Of a stretch of DNA of 64,000 nt, positions 44,401 through 55,924 are shown in pieces. The position numbers were made by a program, and so were the translations under genes. The number at the start of each line of letters is the position of its first letter. Within the stretch, counting starts at the first letter, position 1. The notes below the pieces were generated by a model. That model worked only from the letters and a program-made list of their open reading frames with translations, had not been told where the DNA came from and did no database searches. Source of the DNA: Diphasiastrum complanatum (Eukaryota; Streptophyta; Lycopodiopsida; Lycopodiales; Lycopodiaceae); the NCBI GenBank assembly GCA_029204225.1, contig CM055109.1, positions 5,707,053 to 5,771,052 on the forward strand, in the 5' to 3' direction.

Positions 44401-45419
44401 ACTTTAGAATTAGTGCTAATGATGTTACAATCCTTCTAATTTATGTGGATGACATTATTTTAAGTGGAGGGAACAAGGAAGATATAGAAGATATCAAGAA
44501 AGCACTAAAAAAAGAATTTGAAGTGCATGATCTTGGTCTTTTGAGCTATATCTTAGGAATAGAAGTAATTAGAACTTCTCAAATCACTTTTATTTCACAA
44601 GAGAAGTATGCTATTTCTATTCTCAATAGATTTCATATGGTAGATGCAAATCCTATTGATACACCTATGGAATCACATGTAAAGCTAACTATAAGAGGTA
44701 ATGAAAGATCCTTCGAGGACATTACTCTCTATAGGAAGCTAATAGGTTCTCTTATATATCTAGCCATCACAAGACCTGATTTATCTTATTGTGTTGGTAG
44801 ATTAAGCCAATTCATGCAAGATCCTAGCATAGAACATTGGAAACTAGGAAAGAGGATCTTGAGATACATCTCGGGAACAAAAGATTTTGGCATTGTTTAT
44901 AGAGGATCATCACCTAACTTATTTGGTTTTTCAGATTCAGATTTTGCAGGAGATCTTATGGATAGAAAATCCATAAATGCACATGCTATTTTCATAGGTG
45001 ATGGAGCTATCTCATGGATGTCGAAGAAACAAGCAACTATATCACTTTCTTCTAGTGAGGCCGAGTACAAAGCTTTGACATCATGCACAAAGGAGATGGT
45101 GTGGATCAAGAGGATGATTATGGAGCTTCACTTGCTGGATTTTTCAGAGAGTCCAATCATCTTTTGTGACAACCTTTCAGCCCAAAGTCTAGCAAGCAAT
45201 CCGGTTTTCCATGCAAGGAGCAAACATATCGAGGTGGCTTACCATTTTGTGAGAGAACAAGTGTTGGCAAAAGAGATCAAGCTTGAACATGTCCCATCAA
45301 AGGAATGTGTGGCTGATATCTTTACCAAAGCATTGGGAAAGGACTTATTTTTCAAGCATAGAACAAGTCTTGGTGTACTTTCTAAATCTATGCTAAAACT
45401 AGTTGAAGAGGGAGTGTGA
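41469..45419 (+). CDS. copia B gag-pol polyprotein, intact
   Basis: 1316 residues in one frame; the stop TGA lies inside the 3' LTR. Gag covers about residues 1-240 and packages the RNA. The CCHC knuckle CFYCGVKGHFASDC is at 245-258. Protease has Asp-Ser-Gly at 306-308, and the integrase zinc site starts at W438-H439. Integrase D503, D565 and E601 have the exact D-x35-E spacing. Reverse transcriptase enters at about 810 and has YVDD at 992-995. RNase H starts near 1155 (FSDSDFAGD), with EAEYKAL and FCDNLSAQ following. Single-frame gag-pol is normal for copia. The chosen ATG opens the conserved M-A-x-N-G-G motif, shared with A. No lesion is seen, so the proteins could also mobilise A and related defective copies. 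Confidence 0.97.
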   Translation: MATNGGYMLESNDRLTSLNYSTWKVRMESLLEMNELMDIVVGVEERPLAPQEQLRYDKRAKKALHMIKMNVTNELIKEVGKCTSSSEAWEALKKVYESKSTSRVLTLRRQIFSCMQKKSENGHAFVLRVKALNDELACINDGINNEELVQVILNGLLDDHANLVQSYAIQKCLPSVGDLQEVLLAEEFRLQARVGASSTSQGGEEEAMFSKGKFKGKGKSNWSKGQDQGEHSTFGKKKDRSKLKCFYCGVKGHFASDCFKKKRDQGEKQTNLTIDEGGDELLSNDAFVMSSCLLANHGDIDPWWIDSGATSHMTYHKEYFSSLMAFDGDRKVIYTANDGECTIKGIGTIPISLSTNRNIELKDVLLIPSITKNLLSVSQMLDKGFKVEFDGDACLIKKGCSIIAKGKRQGKLFKLDACVVANQVGCMANEQMSIQEVWHKRMGHLNYKALEVIAKKEVVRGLPKSLTCLNHVCEECALSKSHRLPYTRSISRSKMPFSLLHSDIHGVTTISNGGAKMYVTFIDDFSRFCWVYLLKSKDEVFDVFVKFKVAIETQFTTKIKCLRSDNGGEYISNKFKAFCDEHGIKREYTCPRTPQQNGVAERKNRTLCESAKAMRLNANLPKPFWSDALLCANFLCNRWPSVVLEGKTPFEALFGMKPNVKFLRTFGCICYFNITLDDRTKEDPSSRKGIFVGYSEVSKAYRIYVPSIKKVFTSRDVIFDESNIPKVVSSDDGVVATNVLDDNGVDDTLDVDVEEASSSQIPRRTPRHKVKPSRLTYDGKGKQVVDGSNYAFLTSFDVPSCVDEARQKEEWIQAMDLEFEALMKNNTWRLVELPKGKSAIGCKWIFKVKTNQDGSINKLKARLVAKGYAQEHGIDYEETFAPVAKMVSIRVIISLATLYGWDLWQLDISNAFLNGDLEEEVYMEQPESYVSHSKPNHVCFLQKSLYGLKQAPRSWYARLNSFLLSQNFTMSEYDHSLYFRISANDVTILLIYVDDIILSGGNKEDIEDIKKALKKEFEVHDLGLLSYILGIEVIRTSQITFISQEKYAISILNRFHMVDANPIDTPMESHVKLTIRGNERSFEDITLYRKLIGSLIYLAITRPDLSYCVGRLSQFMQDPSIEHWKLGKRILRYISGTKDFGIVYRGSSPNLFGFSDSDFAGDLMDRKSINAHAIFIGDGAISWMSKKQATISLSSSEAEYKALTSCTKEMVWIKRMIMELHLLDFSESPIIFCDNLSAQSLASNPVFHARSKHIEVAYHFVREQVLAKEIKLEHVPSKECVADIFTKALGKDLFFKHRTSLGVLSKSMLKLVEEGV
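45405..45414 (+). other. copia B polypurine tract
   Basis: GAAGAGGGAG directly before the 3' LTR at 45415; it also encodes the last residues of the polyprotein. Confidence 0.9.
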
Positions 45420-46067
45420 AAAATTGTCAACTAGTAGTATTTTCCTAACTTGAGATTTTGTAGGCCTATGGCCAAATAAAAGTTAGAGATAGGTTCATAC
45501 ATGTATGTAGAGGCCCAAAGTATGTGTACACTACTTTTGAGGTCACATTAATTAGAGGAGGTCGAGTGTGGAGCTCTTCTATTGGCTCATAATTTGGTGC
45601 ATTCCTATTTGACCAAATTTCTAGGTAGATGGGTGAATCCTATTGGACCCCAATTTTAGCCTATCATAAGACAAGTGGCCAAGAGGCACTATGGCTGCTA
45701 TAAATAGCCATCTCCACGAGTATGTACACATCTCATTTTCATTCTATTGAATGAATGTTATGCTCTTTGAAGATCCATCTTCTTCTCTCTCACTTTTTTG
45801 TTCATATCTTGCATTCTAGCCACTAGAATTGTGATTTCTTTGTTGCTATGGCTTCACACGTGTGAAATGCAGGTTGTAGGCTCTGAAGTACGGACAGGGA
45901 CAGCAAGTTTCTGTTTGTGGAAGCTTATGATCAGATCTTGATGTTTAGTTGATGTTTAGTATGCTTAACATCACAATTTCTATCATTTTTTCAATCTAGA
46001 TGTGCATAACTTCCATGGCCAAGATCTTTATGAAACTTTAGCATCTTTTGGATCTGAGTTTTTCACA
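45415..46067 (+). repeat. 3' LTR of copia B
   Basis: 653 bp, apparently identical to the 5' LTR, with TATAAATA at 45699-45706 and the 14-bp palindrome at 45853-45866. Confidence 0.97.
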
Positions 46068-46072
46068 AACTC

Positions 46073-47242
46073 CACATCAAGTCCTTTGTCAATCATTTGA
46101 CTTACACTAAGCAAATTCTTAGTGATTGAAGGAATGTACAAAACATTTTCAAGATTTGCTTTCCTATTTGTTGAAAGGGAAATAGGAATAGTGCCTATGC
46201 CTTTGATGTCACATTGACCATCATTTGCAGTGTAGATGATGTTACCTTCTCCCTCATAAGACAATAAGGATGTAAAGTATTCCTTATGTCTTGTCATGTG
46301 AGATGAGGCTCCACTATCAATCCACCAAGGATCATTATCATCTATGTTGGCTAACAAACTTGAAGTCATAACAAGTGATTCACATGTGTTATGTTCTTCC
46401 TCATCTATTGTAAGATTTCCTTGCCTCTCTCCTTGCTCTCTTTTCTTCTTATAACATTCATTTGCAAAATGACCTTTTATCCCACAATAAAAGCACTTGA
46501 ACTTTGACTTATTGTTCTTAGTAGAAGAGGAAGAGGAAGAGTGATCATTATGATCAAAGTTACCACCTTTGGACCATTTCCCTTTGCCTTTACCTTTGCC
46601 CTTGAATTTGCCTTTTGTGAAGAAAGCCTCTTCACCTCCACCTTGCAAGGATGCACCATCAAGCTTTGATTGCAACCTATGTTCTTCAGCCAATAAGATT
46701 TCTTGCAAGTCAACCACACTTGGCAAGACTCTTTGAATGGCAAAACTTTGCACAAGGTTAGCATGTTCATTTAGCAAACCATTCAACATAACTTGGACTA
46801 TTTCACCATCTTTTATGTTCTCATCAATGCATGCTAAATCATCACTTAGGGACTTAACTCTCAAGATAAATGCATGAGCACTTTCACCCTCTCTTTGCCT
46901 ACTAGAAAATATTTGTCTCCTTAGGGTCAATACCCTAGATGTGGACTTTGATTCAAAGAGCTTCTTTAAGGCATTCCATGCCTCACTTGCACTTTGACAC
47001 TTTCCAACTTCCTTGAGAAGTTCATTTGTAACATTCATTTTAATGATATGAAGAGCCCTTTTGGCCTTCTTATCAAACCTTTGTTGCTCTTGAAGTGTGA
47101 GAGGTCTCTCTTCAATTTCTGCAACTATGTCCATGAGTTCATTCAACTCAAGTAAGGACTCCATCCTCACTTTCCAAGTAGAGTAGTTTGATGAACTCAA
47201 CCTTTCACTAGACTCTAGCATGATCCCACCATTGGAAGCCAT
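46073..47242 (-). CDS. copia A polyprotein, N-terminal part (gag, zinc knuckle, protease)
   Basis: ATG at 47242 begins MASNGGIMLESSERLSSSNY, the copia gag start (compare MATNGGYMLESNDRLTSLNY in B). Gag is helical and charged, then Lys/Gly-rich (KGKFKGKGKGKGKWSKGG). A CFYCGIKGHFANEC CCHC knuckle and protease WWIDSGASSHMT (catalytic Asp-Ser-Gly) follow. The frame runs unbroken to the copia B target site after G-L-D-V-E-F. The last dozen codons of the visible ORF (46072-46028) come from the B LTR and are not part of the native protein. Confidence 0.92.
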
Positions 47243-48402
47243 GATTCTAATGTTTCTTCAACTTTTAGGTTCTGTCCTAAAGCACTTAGCACTCACTTTT
47301 CTCTCAACAAATGATAGATAAAGAGATCTATGAAGATTTAGGACCCTAAAACACTTCTATCTTGAACCTAGATGGTTTCCAAGCATAGAAAGGAAGATTG
47401 AAACACATGCAACACTTTGCACACACTAAGAATGGATTACAAAATCAAACCAACCTGAACACACTCTTGCTTAAGCTCTCAAACTTTCCAGCAAGTGACC
47501 AAATCAAGTTATGGTGTGAAGAGTTACTTGCATTCTTAGAAAATACCCAAAACTAGGATGCCAAGATTACCTAGTAATGAACAAACTTGATCAACATATG
47601 ATCAACACACTAAGATATTGATTCAACCTGTAAAACCACATGTAAACCACACTTCTAAAAGTTTATAAACTCCAGCAAGTGATAAATACAAGATTTAGAG
47701 GTGAATGAATGAGCACACTTAGTGAATCACAAGACTAGCTTCACTATCTTGTCAAATCTTGGTGTTTAGATGTAGATCTAAGATCACTTCACATGAGAAT
47801 GTTCCTCAACCTGTTAAGAACCTGAAAACACACTTGCATAATGGTTAACACCTTCCAGCAAATGCTCCAATCAAATTACATAAGGAGAGTTACTTACATG
47901 CTCAACAAAGTACACCAAAATTTATGCCAAAATTGATGACAATCTTTACAATATGCTCTTCACAATGGAGCTTACAATATGTTCACCCAAAAAAGGGGAT
48001 CTTTCATCCAAATGGGAGCTTTGCTCAACCTTTAGGAGAATTACAACTCACTCAAAAGAGCATTTGTCATCCACTTAAGGAGAAGTTTCATCCACTTAAG
48101 GAGAGTGTTCATCCAAGAATGGAGATTGTCAACAATAGGATTGAAAAGAACATTGTTAGTATTGAATATGCACAAGCCTCACAATCACAAATGATTAGGT
48201 GTTATGATCTGATCCAAAATAGTTTCTTTTCAGCCTCTGATCTTCAATAGACCTGAAATATGCTTTTGATCCACAAGTTCAACTCACAAAACAAAGGTTA
48301 GTAAGATTTGATCAACAAAGCAATGCAAAATCATGCTAGAACTTGATCAAACATCCAAATATCACCAGAAATGGAATACTTACTGTAAATAGAAGCCAAC
48401 CA
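47243..48402 (-). other. copia A leader between primer site and gag
   Basis: About 1.16 kb of untranslated leader, longer than B's (about 600 bp). Repeated CACTTAAGGAGA-like pieces occur near 48070-48100, and AACCTGTWAA-type segments recur. No coding sequence. Confidence 0.7.
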
Positions 48403-48414
48403 GCTCTGATACCA
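48403..48414 (-). other. copia A primer binding site
   Basis: Minus-strand TGGTATCAGAGC, abutting the 5' LTR without a gap. Confidence 0.95.
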
Positions 48415-49069
48415 TGTGAAAAATACATATCCTAAGTGGATCTAAACTCCAAGATCATTGGCTTGAATGCTTGCACTCCAAACTACATAAGCTAGGAATT
48501 GGCAACACATTCTATGCTACCTAGAATGCAAAGAACTTGATCAAAAAGCATTTATCACAAATGGAAACTTCCATAAACATCAAGTGCGGCCCAAAATAGC
48601 ATTATACAGTCCATAATACATCAGCCTACCACTTTTGGAAAGCACCTAAGATCATACACAATAGCTTGAAGACAATACACACAACAATGCTCTCAATGGA
48701 GGAAGAAACAATGACAATGATCTATTGATCTCAATGAAGCATACAAAAGGTTTCTCCAACCTGTTTTCCACGACTTCCCTACTATTTATGGATGAGGAAG
48801 ATGACTCTCTCTCCTCTCTCTAGAAGGTACTTGACCCTAGATATTCCCTATATAGGAAAAATAGCTAAAAATGGCTTATATGACCAAAATACATCAAAAT
48901 GGTCTCATTTTGAAGGGTATGAAGTTTGACACTTCATCATACTGAAAAAATACAGTAAATAAAAACATTGTGGCCTGGTTCACACGTGTGAAACTCCAGA
49001 ACCAAAACTATTTACAATTTTAGCCAATTTAGGCCTCAAACTAGCTAGGAAATGTTGACAATTTTCACA
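48415..49069 (-). repeat. 5' LTR of copia A
   Basis: 655 bp; matches the 3' LTR except for a few substitutions (for example ACATATCC against ACAGATCC) and a 2-bp longer stretch near 48542. The palindrome TTCACACGTGTGAA is at 48979-48992. Confidence 0.95.
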
Positions 49070-49416
49070 TTCTTTGCTCGGGAGTTAATGATTCATATAA
49101 ATTTTTTACAAAGTCTCTTGATCTTTCACCACTGCCTTACCCCGACATGATTACTACATTCATAAACATACAATACATTACAATAAACCCTAATATATTG
49201 AAATGAAGTAGAAAAGAAAATCGATTACAGAACTTTAATGCATATTGGAGTGGGACTTTCATACCTGTGTTAACAAAAGGAGAGAGATATGCATGTAGAG
49301 CTCGAACCTGCACCAAGATTGGCATAAGAATCATGTAAGTGACAATGTATAAGAATAGGTATATCTAAAAATTAAAACATTAGAAATTTGTGTTTTGTAC
49401 TTGTGCATATATGCAG

Positions 49417-52400
49417 TTTATCACAATGAGATGAATTACATTCAGATCAGTCTAGCGATGAAGATAGTACTCAAGTTAACAGGGTAAGTAATAAACATGC
49501 ATGTGTTCTTGTTCATAAAAACTTTGTTATTATAAGTTAAAATATTGTGCTAAAGTGACATGTACTTGATTTTTGTTTCTCGTAAAAAAATTATTTGCAA
49601 AATAAAATATGGTGCACATGCCTCAAGTGTGATGGACAAAAGATGCGTGAAAGACGCATTGTTGAAAATCATTTGTGGAAGTTTGGACGAAAAGAAGAAG
49701 GTCAACCATCCAATTTGGAAGACGTTGAGGTTTGTTAATTTTATATGACTGTTTTTTATTATAATCTTCGTTAATCTATATATGTCACTTATGAAATTTG
49801 TTTCATGCGTGTAGCCAATACATCCAATGCCATTTCACAAAGTTGATCCATCTGTGTTTAGTTACAATCAACATCAAGTTTTGATAGACATGAGAAAACA
49901 AAGAATGAAACAAATTGAAGAGGCAAACACAATTGGAAAAGAGAATAATCAACTTGATTCTAATGATTATGATGATGAGGTGCAACACGATGAAGCAATG
50001 CACAACATGTTTGAATCTTACTTTGAAACAAATGAGAATGATGATATGCATGCATCTTCTAATGAAAACGGAGATCACGAACAATTTGAGATGGATGAAG
50101 ACGAGATTCTATTGCGCAAGGAGGCATACACTCCTTTATATCCTGGAGCATCCATTTCGAGACTAGCTACGTCAATTCTTATTCTAAACCTTCAAGCAAC
50201 ATACAAATGGAGTGATTGTAGCGTGACATCTTTATTCGGGTACTTAATGCATAACACAACTATTATACTTTATAGCATATTTACATTAAGTTAATTTTTT
50301 TTCTTTTCTAACAACTCACATTGCTCTTTTTTTAGGTTGTTGCATCGAATACTTCTGAAAGAAAATGTGATACCTAAAACACGAAAAGAAGCACGAAAAA
50401 TGATGACCGTGCTTGGAATGGATTACGACACAATACATGCATGTCCAGAAGACCATGTTCTATATAGAGTTGAGCATTCAGAAAAGCTTCAATGTCCAGT
50501 GTGTAACGCTTCATGTTTTCGAGATGACGTACAAGGGGATAAAGTGCCACGAAAAGTGTTATGACATTTTCCAATTATCCCATGATTGCAACGTTTATTT
50601 CGATGTAAATCTTTGGCACAACTAATGGATTGGCATGTCAAAAATTGATCTACGGATGATGTGATGCGAGTACCAAGTGATTCACCTGCATGGAAACATA
50701 TTGAAAACCAATGGCCCGATTTTGAAAACGAACCTCGTAATTTGAGATTTGTCCTTGCAATGGATGGCGTAAATCCTTTGAGCGTTCAAGCGTCAACTTG
50801 GTCCACATGGCCAGTTGTGCTCGTTAATTACAACATGCCTCCATGGTTGAGTATTAAAATGGGACACTTGTTATTGGCTATATTGATTCCGAAAAAGTAC
50901 AAGGCCAAGAACATGGATGTGTATCTTGCACCTTTGATCGATGAATTGTGCATTCTTTGGAATGGTATTCACACTTACGACATCTCGAGACCTTTACAAC
51001 AACAAAACTTTGTTGTTCGTGGAATTTTAATGTGGACGATGCATAACTAACCCAGTTTAAGCGAATGTTCAGGTATCTATATAATGAATCTAATCCATTT
51101 TAGGATTTAACGTTTGAGTATATTTAACTAAGATTATGTTTAATTTGGTTTACGAACTATGCAGGTTTAACCACATCGGGTTACAACGCATGTTATATTT
51201 GTGGACCACTTTTGGAGGGTTGGCATAGCACAAATATGTTAAAAAAAGTGGTGTACGAAAATTATCACAAATACTTGCTGCCTGATCATCCTTTTCGAAG
51301 GTTGAATAGGCGATTTTTTGGAGGGCGAGGAGATAATCCTCTAACTACACCACCACCCCCATGCATGGGAGTAGCGGAATGGCATGGTGAATGGCTTAAA
51401 CATCCCGACGTTAATTCTTCATGAAATGAATCCATTGATGGTATGAAACGGTTGTCTATTTTTCATAAATTACCCTATTGGAGGAATTTATTGATAAACC
51501 ATCTATTGGATCCTATGCACATATTCAAAAATGTCAGTGAATCCTTATGGAACCACATCATCGGCATAAAAGACAACTCCGCAGCTCGTAAAGATCTACA
51601 AGCGGCCGATGTGAAAAGACCCTATTGGATTCAATACACCGAAGGTGGAGATGAGATTCTACCTAGCATGTCGTGGATTCTTACAAAAGAGCAACTCTCA
51701 TATGTTAAACATGTCATAAAACAAATGAGAACTCCAACAGGCTATGCACATTCTTTATGCAAGTCATTTACCAAAGATGGTAAATTAAGTGGTTGAAATC
51801 ACATGATTGGCATAAAATGTTGCAATTCATACTTCCACTTTCTATTCGAGGTCTCTTCAATGATGATGTACAAAATATGTGATATTTTAATTTTTTTATG
51901 TGTTAAACAACCTAATGTACTATCAATCTTGCAGGTGGATTTTCTCAAAAGAAATAAAAAATAGTGAATTGGATTCCATGAAAATCCAAATGATTGAAAT
52001 GGTATGTTTGTTGGAAAGAGACTTTCCAACTTCCTTTTTGGATATACAAGTTCATCTTCTAGTGCATTTGGTCGAAGAAGTATCAACTGTGGGACCTGTG
52101 CACACGAGATGGATGTTCCACCTTGAGCGCTTTATGAAAATTTTGAAGGGCTTTGTGAGACAAAAGGCAAAGCCAGAAGGTAGCATTGCAGAAAGTTGGC
52201 TTGTATAGGAATCTTTGTTTTATATCATCGAAATAATCTCACAATTGCATCCTACAAGTCCAAAAATGTGGTGTGAAGAAGAAGATGAACGTGTTAAGGG
52301 TGAAGTACCACAAGGAAATGGTGTGCAAAAAAGACTTTCACCTCAATTAAAAGAAAAAATTGACACATTCATATTATATAATTGTGGACAAATGAAAAAG

Positions 52401-53674
52401 TGGATTTCAAGGTATGAAGAAGCCAAAAAGAAAAGAAACATAACATTGAAACGAAGAAGAAATATCAATCGAAGAAGAAGAAGGGCGTTGGAGAACGACG
52501 AACCTTTGGAGCCTTTACCTTCAAAATGCTCTCGTGAATGGGTTTTTGATACGATGCTAAAAGCATCCAAAAATGGAGAAGAAGTGACTGAATTAGAATG
52601 GGAATTCGTTTGTGGATGTGGATGGAAAGTTAGTGTAATATTGTTTATGTAAAGTTTTGTCTTTGTACTACTCAATATATGAATAGTATTTCTAAATACA
52701 CACATTTGTTTTTTTTTTTTTGTGTTTCAGTATACATCATACACTGCCATGTGGGCATATGGACACCATTACCGTGTTCAGAGAGTTGACAACAAGCGAC
52801 GTACATATGATTGTGGTATAATGGCCAACTTTCAACAAGAGAGTCGTTCTAGTGAGAGAGGCCCTAATATCATTTCAGGTGACCTAGACTATGTCAGCAC
52901 ATTGCAACATATTTATGAAGTCGATTACGAGACTAACGGCAAATACTTTATTTTTGACGTAAAATGATTTAAGGTTATCTATCATGGAAGCAACGCCATG
53001 ATTAGAAATGATAACTCAAAGTTTTTTCAAATCGACTCAACAAAGTATATCGATGGACTCTCATGACACTTTAGTATTGCCACGACATTGCGAACAAGTG
53101 AGACTCTAAAATTTTAATGTCATTAATATTTGCAATCCAATTATTTATGTATCAATCTTATAATACTAACTTGATTATTTTTAATTCTTTGGCATATTAT
53201 ATTCCATCTAGATCGAATAGACCCAAGATGGTGGTATGTGATCCAACTTAATGCAAGAAAACGACGCGTGTTTGAAGGAAAAGATATTGTTGAATTGGAT
53301 ACACACGACGAGCCACACCCAATTTTGACGACATTTTGGAAGAACTTGAACCACTCATCCAAACTCAAAATGATGTCGAAATGACGGGAGAAGAAACTAC
53401 GAATGAAAATGATGAGATTCCTACGATCGTACAAGACCAAATTGGGGGTAATTTGAGGCCCCCACGTTTGGATGAGATAGAATTAGAAGAAGAGGAGATT
53501 GAATATGAGGGTAACTCACATCATGAAAGAGACACGATTGGAAATTTACAGTTATACCTAGACCTAGATTCAAATGAGTGTCAAGACTTGTTTGATGACG
53601 AAAATGATGTAAAAATGATCTATGATTATCTATCATTCTTTTTTTTATATTCATCGCAATATTTTTTATGTTGA
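49417..53674 (+). pseudogene. CACTA H transposase gene (tnp2 type), decayed
   Basis: Exons inferred from splice sites and homology: 49417-49483, about 49604-49729, 49815-50239, 50336-51072, 51165 to about 51875, 51935-52628, 52731-53097 and 53212-53674. Exon 2 has WCTCLKCDGQK...RRIVENHLWKFG (transposase-associated domain). Exon 3 is acidic and ends AYTPLYPGASISRLATSILI. Exon 4 is the tnp2 core (YDTIHACPEDHVLYR, LAMDGVNPLS, YNMPPWLSIKMGHL, MDVYLAPLIDEL). Exon 5 has NLLINHLLDPMHIFKNVSES, exon 6 is DUF4218-like (DIQVHLLVHLVEEVSTVGPV), and exons 7-8 are DUF4216-like with an acidic tail. Stops include two CGA-to-TGA changes in exon 4 (KVL-HFP and IIP-LQRLF), a TGA at 52965-52967 and a TAG after GSIAESWLV. 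It would excise CACTA elements if intact; it is not. Confidence 0.85.
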
Positions 53675-53727
53675 TCGTAATACACACTACACGATTCCTG
53701 GGAAGGGGCATCTTTGGAAGCTCTCCT

Positions 53728-53895
53728 CTAGGATGATTCACCCGAAGAAGATAACACAAGATTTTTTATTCTATCTCTTTGTTGAGGAGATAGATTCTCA
53801 AACCACTCTTGATTATATTCTTTGGGCTCCTCACGAGCTCTTCTCCTAGATGGTCTCACACTTGACCTTCCACTTGACCCACCACCTGAAGACAT
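53728..53895 (-). CDS. small Ser/Arg-rich ORF, 55 residues, function unknown
   Basis: Minus-strand ATG at 53895. The protein starts MSSGGGSSGRSSVRPSRRRA and continues with EEPKEYNQEWFENLSPQQRD, ending at TAG 53728-53730. Composition is strongly protein-like (acidic/aromatic helix after a basic Ser/Arg N-terminus). It lies convergent to and just beyond the CACTA H transposase. It could be the first exon or a truncated remnant of a second CACTA protein. No family is recognised. Confidence 0.35.
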   Translation of the reverse strand: MSSGGGSSGRSSVRPSRRRAREEPKEYNQEWFENLSPQQRDRIKNLVLSSSGESS

Positions 53896-53969
53896 TGTAT
53901 CAAAGAAAAACTTTAAAAGTTAGAAAGTAGTGGAGAATGGGAGGGAAAGAGTAGTGAAGACTGTTAGAT

Positions 53970-54135
53970 TAGAAGAGTAAGCAATGATCGATAGTAAGCA
54001 AGAACAAGCAAGATCAATAGAGCAAGCAAGAGTAAGAGCAAGATCACTAGCAAGGAAGAGCAACCAAAATAAAGCAAGCAAGATCTATAGAGCTTGGAAG
54101 AGCAATAGCAAGCAAGAGCACTAAACACTAGATTA
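53970..54135. repeat. AGCAAG-rich degenerate repeat
   Basis: AGCAAGCAAGA, AAGATCAATAGAGC and AAGAGCA units recur about ten times with variable spacing, immediately upstream of the 55-residue minus-strand ORF. It could be leader or promoter sequence for it. Confidence 0.55.
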
Positions 54136-54179
54136 GGAAAACCTATAAAACTTGAAAGCAAAAGAAGAGGAGCAAGAAT

Positions 54180-55500
54180 GCTCGTGGAAATGTTGTTTTA
54201 TTGGCATTCAAGTTTCACGTGGATTATCCACGCGATATCCATGTTCCACGTGGTTTTTTTTTCCTCTCTTCACACATGAGAGCGTCCCCCACATGGGCTT
54301 GCATGCTTCAAATGTCATTCAATATTCTCATAATCTTTTCTAGATTTTATGAGAATATTTTATTGTAGGATTTTACATAAAATATATTTTTTAATATGAT
54401 GGAACATAAAAAAATCAATTCAAATATCATTATGGTAGTATTTAATTGTTAAAACTAGTTTTATATTGTTATAAATTTTATTTTTCTTGAGATTTGACAT
54501 ACAAGACAAAATCATGAGATAAGAGATAGTACATATTATTATTAAACAAGTAATTTGACAAGTTTTTTAACATTTTATGACATAATATTATGTCAAATCG
54601 GTGATGTCATAAAACAGTTAGTTTATTAATAATCTAGGTGTCATAGATTTGATATAATTTGATGACATAATCATATGGTCAAATAGAAAATCTTTGCTTT
54701 TGTCATGTGGCCTCTTAAATGGTTGCGTGGGGTCATTTAGATTCATGATCAAAAGCATTTATGTTATATAGAGGATCTTAGTGATATGTGACCTATATGA
54801 TATATCTTTTTAATTGTTGGTGTGTGACTTATATAACCTTACATGAAATCATAGTAATTAGTTGAAATATCATTTAGCATTGTAATAAAGATGTTGATCA
54901 ATGGTGTCCTATCTAGTATATGATTGAATGACATTGTCCAATTGCTCGTCTTTTCGATTCGAGGAACATCATCTTGCATACAAAGCAACCATAGATAGAA
55001 AGGGCGAATGCATATTGCTCGTCATGAGATACCATGGCACACTAGGCCAATCCAAGGAAATTTATCCCTAACTAACTCGAGCCAAGTATCAAATAATCAA
55101 ATGAGTGATTGAGTGGGCAATGAATCAATTGAGTATATGACTGATTGTTTGATTTTGATCATCATCACTCATCTTGGACAAGAGTTCAAACTAAAAGCTT
55201 CGAACATTGACTGCTATGTGGTCTTTAGATTAGTTGAGATAGGCCTGCGCGCACTATCTACTGATGTCTAGCATTTGTCAGTATGAACCTCATTTTGATT
55301 GCTCGTCATGTGTTGCCCCACCCAAGCAATTTTCTTGATAGCAATGTTAATAGAATATTAGATTTACATTAAGCATAAGTAGAATATGCATGAATTAGAT
55401 GTTGGCATGTCTTTAACAGATTTTATTATATTTGTTCAGTACATACGGTCTCATAATGATTACTTATGATGTGGTATAGAGTAGTTGGCTACAGTGTGTA
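54180..55500. other. no recognisable gene
   Basis: AT-rich. The only structure is at 54213-54262, where CACGTGGAT and ATCCACG arms and a second CCACGTGG form small palindromes. Somewhere here the CACTA H right end and CACTA I left end should lie, but no CACTA...TAGTG termini can be seen. Confidence 0.45.
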
Positions 55501-55924
55501 TATGTCATCGACAATGTCATCATCATCAGATAGCGATTCATCTCATGATTGCAATAGCAGGTATACATTGTTATTAATATTGACATCAATTGCACTTTAT
55601 TTGTTATTTGAATATGAGTGTATAATTTTTCTTGCAAATTTATTCTTATGATGACATTTGATTGGAATTATGAATTCTAGATAATTATCGTACCTCCACG
55701 TGATTTAGAGAAAGAAAAAAGAATTGAGCTCTATCACAGAAAAAAGGAGCAAGCAAGACTAAAGTACAATGAACAACTATTGACTGGTTCATCTTCAAGC
55801 TCTTCCATCAGTCGACGTAGACCACCTGTTGATCCATCACATGTATGTATATTGATTTATGTCATAGTTTTTTTAATTGTAATAGTGATGTACTCCGATT
55901 TGGTTGAGGATTGTGATATAATAT

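Larger units (their letters stand above)
40207..46067 (+). mobile_element. copia element B, complete and very young
   Basis: 5861 bp: LTR, primer site, about 600-bp leader, one 1316-codon polyprotein, polypurine tract, LTR. Both LTRs are 653 bp and I find no difference on a full read-through. The target duplication AACTC (40202-40206 and 46068-46072) is perfect. It lies in opposite orientation within copia A's polyprotein. All enzymatic motifs are intact, so it may be autonomous. Confidence 0.97.
36775..49069 (-). mobile_element. copia element A, full length, interrupted by copia B
   Basis: Minus-strand element with LTRs at 36775-37427 and 48415-49069, flanked by a perfect TTCTT target duplication (36770-36774 and 49070-49074). 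Copia B (40207-46067) plus a 5-bp duplication sits inside the polyprotein. Without it A would be about 6.4 kb with one continuous frame. LTRs differ at a handful of bases and one small indel, so A is young but older than B. It inserted into CACTA H. Confidence 0.95.

Noticed and set aside
46028-46072. Last codons of the gag ORF of copia A
   Set aside because: They are encoded by the inserted copia B LTR and are not native gag-pol sequence.
54213-54262. CACGTGG palindromes as a possible CACTA H right terminus
   Set aside because: They do not match the GACGTC array at the left end, and no CACTA/TAGTG end is present.
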